A stretch of 19,956 bases of DNA from Gammaproteobacteria bacterium (GTDB lineage Bacteria; Pseudomonadota; Gammaproteobacteria; UWMA-0217): contig JALVPS010000047.1 of assembly GCA_027031685.1 (NCBI GenBank), forward strand, positions 1-19,956, in the 5' to 3' direction. The position numbers and the translations under genes are program-made. Numbering within the stretch: position 1 is the stretch's first letter; the number at the start of each line of letters is the position of its first letter. The notes beneath the pieces were generated by a model. That model was given only the letters and a program-made list of their open reading frames with translations. It was not told where the DNA came from and searched no databases. Positions 14,389-19,956 of the stretch are shown piece after piece.

Positions 14389-16461
14389 TCAGTGCTGCAG
14401 ACGCGACAGATCGGCCACGCGCAGGAACAGCCCCTGCAGGCGGGCCAGCAGGGCCAGCCGGTTGCGGCGCAGCGCGGCGTCCTCGGCCATGACCATCACC
14501 TCGTCGAAGAAGCGGTCCACCACCGGCCGCAGGCCGGCCAGGCGCGTCAGGCCCTCGGTGTAGTCGCCGGCGTCGAAGGCCTGCGTCACGGCCGGCTCCA
14601 GGCCGGTCATGGCCTCGTACAGGGCGCGCTCGGCCGGCTCGCGCAGCAGCTCGGGGTCCACCGCCCCGCCGGCCGTCTCGCCGGCCTTACGCAGGATATT
14701 GCCGATGCGCTTGTTGGCCGCCGCCAGGGCCTCCGCCTCGGGCAGGGCGCGGAAGGTCGCCACCGCCCGGATGCGGCGGTCCACATCCAGCGGGCGGGGC
14801 GGCTGCAGGACCAGCACGGCGTCGATCACGTCGGCGGCGATGCTGCGATCCTGGTAGTAGGCCTTGAGCCGCTCCAGCACGTAGCTGAAGCAGGAATCGA
14901 CGGCCTCCGCCGCGGCCACCTCGGCCGGGAAGGCCGCGGCCGCCTGCTGCAGCAGCTCGCGCAGGTCCAGGTCCAGGCCCTCCTCGATGAGGGTGCGCAG
15001 CACGCCCAGGGCGGCGCGCCGCAGGCCGAAGGGGTCGCGCGTGCCGGTGGGCTTCTGGCCGATGGCGAAGATGCCCAGCAGGGTGTCGAGCTTGTCGGCC
15101 AGGGCCACGCTCTGCCCCACACCGCCGTGGGGCAGCTCGTCGCCGGCGTGGCGCGGCTTGTAGTGGTCCTCGATGGCCTGGGCCACCAAGGGCGACTCGC
15201 CGTCGTGCAGGGCGTAGTAGCGGCCGGCGATGCCCTGCATCTCCGGAAACTCGTACACCATCTTGGTCATGAGGTCGCACTTGCACAGCCAGGCGGCGCG
15301 CTCGGCCAGCTCCACGTCGGCGCCGATGGCCGCGGCGATGTGGCGCGTCAGGCGCGCCACGCGCTCGGTCTTGTCGTACAGGCTGCCGAGGCGCTGCTGG
15401 AACAGCACGTGCTTGAGCGCCTCCAGGTGGCTCTCCAGGGGCTGGCGGCGGTCCTGCTCCCAGAAGAAGGCCGCGTCGGCGAAGCGCGGGCGGATGACGC
15501 GCTCGTTGCCCTCTACCACCTGGGCCGGGTCGCGGCTCTCGATGTTGGCCACGGTGATGAAGTGCGGCAGCAGGGCGCCGTCCGGCCCCACCACCGGGAA
15601 ATACTTCTGGTTGTCCTGCATGGTCTGGATGAGCGCCTCGTGGGGCACGTCGAGGAATTTCTCCTCGAAGCGGCCGGCCAGGGCCACCGGCCACTCCACC
15701 AGGGCGGTCACCTCGTCCAGCAGCGCCTCGTCCAGCAGCGCCTCGCCGCCCAGGCCGGCGGCCACGGCGGCCACCTGCTCGCGGATGCGCTCGCGGCGGA
15801 TCTCGAAGGAGGGCACCACGTGGCCGCGCTCGCTGAGGAACACCTCGTAGTCCTCCGCCGCGTACAGGGCGATCTCGCCCGGGTGGTGGAAGCGGTGGCC
15901 GAAGGTGATGTTGCCGGTGGGCAGGCCCAGCACCTCGCCACGCACCACCTCGCCGCCCTGCATGAGCACCACCCAGTGCACGGGCCGCACGAACTCCTGC
16001 TCGTGGGCGCCCCAGCGCATGCGCTTGGGGATGGGCAGGCGCGCCAGGGCCTGGTTGACGATGTCGGGCAGCAGCTCGGCGCTCTCGCGGCCCGGCTGCT
16101 GGTAACGGTGGCACAGCCAGCCGCCCTTGTCGTTCTCGCAGCGGTCCAGCTCGTCCACGGTGACCCCGCAGGAGCGGGCGAAGCCGAGGGCGGCGGGGGT
16201 GGGGTTGCCGTCCTCGTCGAAGGAGGCGGTGAGGGCCGGGCCGCGCCGCTCCACGGTCTTGTCGGCCTGCCGGGTGGCCACGGCGCGGATCCACAGCGCC
16301 AGGCGGCGCGGCGTGGCGTAGGGGGTGAGGGGCCCGAAATCCAGCTCCGCCTCGCGCAGGCCGCGGATCACCTCCTCGGCAAAGGCCCGCGACAGGGTGG
16401 GCAGGGCGCGCGGCGGCAGTTCTTCGGTGCCGATTTCGATGAGTACGTCTGCGGTGGTCAT
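14389..16461 (-). CDS. glyS: Glycyl-tRNA synthetase beta subunit
   Basis: GlyS is the tRNA-binding subunit of the alpha2-beta2 glycyl-tRNA synthetase found in most Gram-negative bacteria. The 690-residue product (E. coli 689) begins with LIEIGTEELPPRAL, characteristic of the family, and continues with TPRRLA, RMRWG, FVRPVHWVV, TMQDNQKYFPV and the HD-like segment around KCDLMTKMVYEFPEMQG. The C-terminal 110 residues form the DALR-type anticodon-binding region. The ATG at 16461 matches the family; AGAGGA lies rather far upstream (12 bases). It follows glyQ after 102 bases that contain a GC hairpin. Confidence 0.97.
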   Translation of the reverse strand: MTTADVLIEIGTEELPPRALPTLSRAFAEEVIRGLREAELDFGPLTPYATPRRLALWIRAVATRQADKTVERRGPALTASFDEDGNPTPAALGFARSCGVTVDELDRCENDKGGWLCHRYQQPGRESAELLPDIVNQALARLPIPKRMRWGAHEQEFVRPVHWVVLMQGGEVVRGEVLGLPTGNITFGHRFHHPGEIALYAAEDYEVFLSERGHVVPSFEIRRERIREQVAAVAAGLGGEALLDEALLDEVTALVEWPVALAGRFEEKFLDVPHEALIQTMQDNQKYFPVVGPDGALLPHFITVANIESRDPAQVVEGNERVIRPRFADAAFFWEQDRRQPLESHLEALKHVLFQQRLGSLYDKTERVARLTRHIAAAIGADVELAERAAWLCKCDLMTKMVYEFPEMQGIAGRYYALHDGESPLVAQAIEDHYKPRHAGDELPHGGVGQSVALADKLDTLLGIFAIGQKPTGTRDPFGLRRAALGVLRTLIEEGLDLDLRELLQQAAAAFPAEVAAAEAVDSCFSYVLERLKAYYQDRSIAADVIDAVLVLQPPRPLDVDRRIRAVATFRALPEAEALAAANKRIGNILRKAGETAGGAVDPELLREPAERALYEAMTGLEPAVTQAFDAGDYTEGLTRLAGLRPVVDRFFDEVMVMAEDAALRRNRLALLARLQGLFLRVADLSRLQH

Positions 16462-16483
16462 GTCGGAAGCCCGTCCTCTCCGT

Positions 16484-16506
16484 CCCGGGGGCGTGCTTGC
16501 CCCGGG
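16484..16506 (-). repeat. GC hairpin in the glyQ-glyS spacer
   Basis: CCCGGGG at 16484-16490 pairs with CCCCGGG at 16500-16506 around nine bases. There is no T-tract, so it is more likely an RNA stability or processing structure than a terminator. Confidence 0.45.
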
Positions 16507-16563
16507 AGATCGCTGTGGGTGGTGCGGCCAGCCGTCTGCGGCGGCCGGTCCGGATGGCGGCGC

Positions 16564-17481
16564 TCAGGCCGCGGGGCGTTCCTGCCGCGCCAGCAGGGGA
16601 AAACCCAGCGCCTCGCGCGCCGCATGATAGGCCTCGGCCACGGCACGGGCCAGGGCGCGAATGCGCAGGATGTAGCGCTGCCGCTCGGTGACCGAGATGG
16701 CGTGCCGCGCGTCCAGCAGGTTGAAGGTGTGCGAGGCGCGCAGCATCTGCTCATAGGCGGGCAGCGGCAGGCCGGCCTGGATGAGGCGCTGGCTCTCCGC
16801 CTCCAGCTCGTCGAACCAGCGGAACAGCAGCTCGGTGTCGACCTGCTCGAAATTGTAGGCGGACTGTTCCACCTCGTTCTGGTGGAACACGTCGCGGTAG
16901 GTGACGGTGCCCTGGGGGCCGCGCGTCCACACGATGTCGAACACGCTCTCCACCGCCTGCAGGTACATGGCGATGCGCTCCAGGCCGTAGGTGATCTCGC
17001 CCGTCACCGGCCGGCAGTCCAGCCCGCCCACCTGCTGGAAGTAGGTGAACTGGGTGACCTCCATGCCGTTCAGCCACACCTCCCAGCCCAGGCCCCACGC
17101 GCCCAGGGTGGGCGATTCCCAGTTGTCCTCCACGAAGCGGATGTCGTGCACCAGCGGGTCGATGCCCAGGGCCTCCAGCGAGCCGAGGTAGAGGTCCTGG
17201 ATGTCGTCCGGCGAGGGCTTGAGCACCACCTGGAACTGGTAGTAGTGCTGCAGGCGGTTGGGGTTTTCGCCGTAGCGGCCGTCGGTGGGCCGGCGGGAGG
17301 GCTGCACGTAGGCGGCGCGCCACGGCTCGGGACCGATGGCGCGCAGGAAGGTGGCGGGGTGGAAGGTGCCCGCGCCCATCTCCATGTCGTAGGGCTGCAG
17401 GACCACGCAGCCCTGCCGTCCCCAGTAGTCCTGCAGGGCATGGATGAGCCCCTGGAAGGTGGACAGGTCGTAGTCGCTCAT
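16564..17481 (-). CDS. glyQ: Glycyl-tRNA synthetase alpha subunit
   Basis: GlyQ is the catalytic class II subunit that activates glycine. The 305-residue product (E. coli 303) has the family sequence throughout: DYWGRQGCVVLQPYDMEMGA near 18-37, AYVQPSRRPTDGRYGENPNR, ALGIDPLVHDIRFVEDNWES, LGWEVWLNGMEVTQFTYFQQ and the motif-3-like TYGLERIAMYLQ. GGGGAG five bases before the ATG at 17481 fixes the start. It is read together with glyS. A -10 box and a palindrome lie just upstream, 22-38 bases before the ATG, in the 74-base gap after the NirF-like gene, so it need not depend on readthrough from the d1 genes. Confidence 0.97.
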   Translation of the reverse strand: MSDYDLSTFQGLIHALQDYWGRQGCVVLQPYDMEMGAGTFHPATFLRAIGPEPWRAAYVQPSRRPTDGRYGENPNRLQHYYQFQVVLKPSPDDIQDLYLGSLEALGIDPLVHDIRFVEDNWESPTLGAWGLGWEVWLNGMEVTQFTYFQQVGGLDCRPVTGEITYGLERIAMYLQAVESVFDIVWTRGPQGTVTYRDVFHQNEVEQSAYNFEQVDTELLFRWFDELEAESQRLIQAGLPLPAYEQMLRASHTFNLLDARHAISVTERQRYILRIRALARAVAEAYHAAREALGFPLLARQERPAA

Positions 17482-17502
17482 GGTGCTCCCCGCCGGGTCG
17501 AA

Positions 17503-17519
17503 ACTGGCGCGCCAGTATA
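17503..17519 (-). promoter_or_regulatory. glyQ promoter -10 overlapped by a perfect 14-base palindrome
   Basis: On the minus strand TATACT (17519-17514) is a good -10 box. ACTGGCGCGCCAGT at 17503-17516 is a perfect palindrome that overlaps its end and covers the expected start site. No recognisable -35 box lies 16-18 bases upstream, where the DNA is G/C only. An operator or a 5'-end hairpin of the glyQS message are both possible. Confidence 0.5.
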
Positions 17520-17555
17520 GCACCGCGGGCCCGCCCCCGGGGCCGGGAGCGGCCT

Positions 17556-18635
17556 TCAATAGCGGTACAGGAAGATGCCCGAGGGATGGCGCACGGGGAT
17601 GCGGAAAAGGGGCTTCCAGCTGCGCGTGTCCACGCCCACCACGGTGTTGCCGGTGTTGTTGGACACGTACAGCAGCGGCTCCTCCTGCGACCAGCGCAGG
17701 TGCAGCACCTTGCCGCTGAAGCGGAGGTCCTGCACCACCTGCAGGCTGTGCGTGTCCACGATCTGCACGCGGGGGAAGTCCTTGCCGCTGAAGGTGACGG
17801 CGAGAAAGCGCCGGTCCGGGCTGAGGGAGGTGAACACCGGCAGGCCGGCCACCTCGATGGCGGCCACGAAACGGAAGTCCGGCGTGTACACGAACACCTT
17901 GTTGTCGCCCACGGCGGGGATGAAGATGTGCTCGCCGCTGATGCTCCAGAAACCGAAGTGGGGCACCTTGAGCACCGGCTGGTCGTCCGTCTTGCGCAGG
18001 GGCACCTTGCGGTAGGTGAGCGTCTCCAGGTCCAGCACGCCCACGTGCGGCGAGCGGAAGAAGCCGACGATGTAGTCCTTGCCGTTGATCATGGCGTCGA
18101 AGGGAGCCACGCCCACGTCCTCGAACACCTTGATGCGCTCGAACCTGGGCCGCGGCGCCTGGGGCCGGGTGTCGCGCAGCACCCACAGGGCGTCCTTGTC
18201 CATGAGGGCGAACACCAGCCGGTCCCGGTACACCTTGATGCCCACGTTCTTGGAGCCGGTCTCGAAGGTCTGCAGCGGGTTGAGGTCGAAGTCCAGGATC
18301 TGCACCGTGCGGTTGTCGTAGTTGGCCACTGCCAGGTAGCGGTCGCCCAGGGTGAAGCCGATGGCGCTGCGGCTGGACTTGTATTCCTTGAGTTTTTTCT
18401 CGGCCAGGGGATCGAACTTGATGACGTAGCCGTCGCGGGTGATGACGAAGCCGTGCCGGCCGTGGAACTTGGCCACGGCGTGGTTGAAGTTGTGCAGGTC
18501 CTCGATGCGCCCCTTGAGGCGGTGGTCCTGGGTGACCGCGAAGGCGGAGTCGTTGCGCTCCACCACGAAGTACTTCTCCTTGGCGTGGGCGAAGGGGGCG
18601 AGCAGCAGCAACAGCAGGGGGATCAGTCGCTTCAT
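17556..18635 (-). CDS. Periplasmic NirF-like heme d1-propeller protein
   Basis: The 359-residue protein begins with a signal peptide (MKR, a leucine run, cleavage after AHA at residue 18; no lipobox). The rest is a cytochrome cd1-type beta-propeller of the NirF kind: VVERNDSAFAV at 24-34, H52 followed by FVITRDGYVIKFD at 63-75, SAIGFTLGDRYLAVANY at 90-106, and the closing PSGIFLYRY resembling NirF's PSGIFF. H52 occupies the position of the heme d1 proximal ligand of NirS, and H226 (VPHFG) that of the first catalytic histidine. The second catalytic histidine is replaced (VFTSLSPD), as expected for NirF and unlike NirS. NirF helps finish heme d1 in the periplasm. The ATG overlaps the stop of the upstream gene (ATGA) and GGAGG precedes it, so the two are translationally coupled. 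Without other nir genes in view, true NirF function is unproven. Confidence 0.8.
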   Translation of the reverse strand: MKRLIPLLLLLLAPFAHAKEKYFVVERNDSAFAVTQDHRLKGRIEDLHNFNHAVAKFHGRHGFVITRDGYVIKFDPLAEKKLKEYKSSRSAIGFTLGDRYLAVANYDNRTVQILDFDLNPLQTFETGSKNVGIKVYRDRLVFALMDKDALWVLRDTRPQAPRPRFERIKVFEDVGVAPFDAMINGKDYIVGFFRSPHVGVLDLETLTYRKVPLRKTDDQPVLKVPHFGFWSISGEHIFIPAVGDNKVFVYTPDFRFVAAIEVAGLPVFTSLSPDRRFLAVTFSGKDFPRVQIVDTHSLQVVQDLRFSGKVLHLRWSQEEPLLYVSNNTGNTVVGVDTRSWKPLFRIPVRHPSGIFLYRY

Positions 18636-19956
18636 GGGGTCTCCTCCGTATGGGGGGCGGGCACGCAGCGCGGCGGCCAGCGGTCACCGTCCTGCGGGCG
18701 GCAGCCGAACTGCTTGATGTATTCCACGATGCTCGCCATCTGCTCGGCGTTCAAGGGGAAGGCCGGCATGAGGTTGCGGCGGTAGCCGAGGCGCCGGGCC
18801 GAGCCTTCCGGGTCGGCGATGTGGGCCATGATCTCGGCGTCGCTGCGCTGGCGGCCGATCTGCCGGAAGGGCGGGCCGAAGGCCTCGGCGGTCTCGTGGT
18901 GACAGCCCCAGCACTTTTCCTGGAACAGGCTGAGGCCGTACAGGCCGCGGTAGAAGATGCGGTTCTTGTTGACGAAGTTGTACTTGCCCACCGGCACGTT
19001 GGCCGGCCAGGTCTCGATGGGCTTCAGGGTGGATGCGTCCAGCACCATGAGCGCGCCGTCCGGCTCGTAGATGCTCAGGTAGGCCAGGCGGCCGTCGCCG
19101 GAAAACTCGGTGTGGTTGAAGCGTTTGCCGGGCATGGGGCGCAGGCGGCGGATGGCGAAGTCCTTCTTGGCCACCAGCACCAGCTCGTCGCTGCCGTTGT
19201 CCACCCACAGCCAGGGGGTGGCCGGGTGTGTCTTGACGAAGAAGCCATCACCGCCCACGTCCACCTTGCGCTCGAAGGCCCAGTCGTACATGCGCCACAC
19301 GGTGATGTACGGCTTGCCCAGGTGGGGCGTGGCGAAGTGGAAGGCGCCGTCCTGATACCAGGTGGTGGCCGAGAACAGGTGCGGCATGGCCTCGATGGGG
19401 TGCTCGAACACCTGGCGGTGGTCCCGCAGGTCGTACACGGCCAGCTTCTTGCCGCCGCGCGAGGTGCCGATGATGTAGCGGTCGAAGGCGTCGATGAAAA
19501 AGTCCTCGAACGGCTCGTCGAGCGGATACTCGCGCACGGTCAGGTCGCGCGTGTCCAGCTCGGCCAGCACCGGCCGGTCGCGGTAGGTGAACAGGGCCTT
19601 GTCGTCCGAATACAGGGCATAGATGGCGCTCACGCGCCCCTTGAGGGGCAGCAGCTTGCGCGGTGCCAGGCTGTCGCTGTCCAGCACCACCAGCTGGCGC
19701 GGCAGGCGGCAGGTGGCGAACAGGCGCCGCCCGTCACGCGACAAGGCGATGTTGCGTAGGTAGACGCAGGGGCGCACCTTGTTCAGCGGCCGCCCCTGGC
19801 GCAGCGAATACTGCAGCACCCAGCCGTCCCGCGCCGGCACGAAGAAGCGCTCGCCGCGCGGCGTGTACTTGATGCCGCCGTGCACGTTGGCAAAGGTGAA
19901 CTTGTCCAGGATGCGCTCGTCCTCCACCACCCACACGCGGTTGGCGCCGCGCTCCA
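18632..19956 (-). CDS. Heme d1-type propeller with C-terminal cytochrome c domain, 5' end missing
   Basis: The frame is open through the right edge, so the N-terminus (at least a signal peptide) is outside. Counting from the GTG at 19936, about 330 residues align with the d1 domain of NirS/NirN: VHGGIKYTPRGERFFVPARD at 18-37, GTSRGGKKLAVYDL at 157-170, TPHLGKPYI, FVKTHP at 233-238 and NVPVGKYNFVN at 313-323. H19, H186 and H237 sit where NirS has its d1 ligand and two catalytic histidines. A class I cytochrome c domain follows, with CWGCH at 342-346 and a likely Met ligand at 390 (NLMPAF), then a tail with two more cysteines (412, 424). In NirS and NirN the c domain comes first. It probably passes electrons between a c-heme and a d1-like cofactor; the reaction is unknown. 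Confidence 0.8.
   Translation of the reverse strand, partial: ERGANRVWVVEDERILDKFTFANVHGGIKYTPRGERFFVPARDGWVLQYSLRQGRPLNKVRPCVYLRNIALSRDGRRLFATCRLPRQLVVLDSDSLAPRKLLPLKGRVSAIYALYSDDKALFTYRDRPVLAELDTRDLTVREYPLDEPFEDFFIDAFDRYIIGTSRGGKKLAVYDLRDHRQVFEHPIEAMPHLFSATTWYQDGAFHFATPHLGKPYITVWRMYDWAFERKVDVGGDGFFVKTHPATPWLWVDNGSDELVLVAKKDFAIRRLRPMPGKRFNHTEFSGDGRLAYLSIYEPDGALMVLDASTLKPIETWPANVPVGKYNFVNKNRIFYRGLYGLSLFQEKCWGCHHETAEAFGPPFRQIGRQRSDAEIMAHIADPEGSARRLGYRRNLMPAFPLNAEQMASIVEYIKQFGCRPQDGDRWPPRCVPAPHTEETP

Noticed and set aside
14392..17520. A 1042-codon open frame on the plus strand
   Set aside because: It is antisense to glyS and glyQ, which match their families along their whole length. The translation is rich in Gly, His, Leu and Val in the way typical of the antisense of GC-rich genes.

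Overview
The window is chromosomal DNA from a GC-rich gammaproteobacterium. Three things point there: a canonical Fis protein, the rhlB / trxA-rho arrangement known from Escherichia coli, and the two-subunit bacterial glycyl-tRNA synthetase (glyQ-glyS). A heme d1-type gene pair and a Dnr-like regulator suggest a respiratory, possibly denitrifying or sulfur-oxidising lineage (Chromatiales/Ectothiorhodospiraceae-like). That placement is inference only.

Layout, left to right. At 1-676 (minus) lies the 5' part of a 2-oxoglutarate/Fe(II) oxygenase that runs off the left edge. It is followed by about 770 bases with no confident gene but several inverted repeats and one doubtful small frame. Next come fis (1444-1725) and purH (1931-3505), then a strong bidirectional terminator. 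A four-gene surface-polysaccharide module follows: wecB on the minus strand, and divergent from it a WecG/TagA-family glycosyltransferase, manC and manB. purD (8772-10076) comes next with its own promoter, which is nearly a copy of the purH promoter. In many gammaproteobacteria fis-purH-purD are contiguous, so the sugar genes look inserted between purH and purD. Convergent with purD is rho, preceded by trxA, with rhlB divergent from trxA.

The right third is all on the minus strand. Read in the direction of transcription it holds a periplasmic heme d1-propeller protein with a C-terminal cytochrome c domain (5' end outside the window), a NirF-like d1-propeller protein overlapping it by 4 bases, glyQ, glyS and a Crp/Fnr-family regulator of the Dnr type.

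How the genes work together. PurH and PurD act in de novo IMP synthesis. ManC (both domains) and ManB together make GDP-mannose from fructose-6-phosphate. WecB makes UDP-ManNAc, a plausible donor or donor precursor for the WecG/TagA-family transferase next to it. Rho and RhlB both act on RNA, in transcription termination and RNA decay. The d1-propeller pair is the most unusual part. It keeps the histidines expected for heme d1 chemistry, but the c-type domain lies behind the propeller instead of in front of it as in NirS and NirN.
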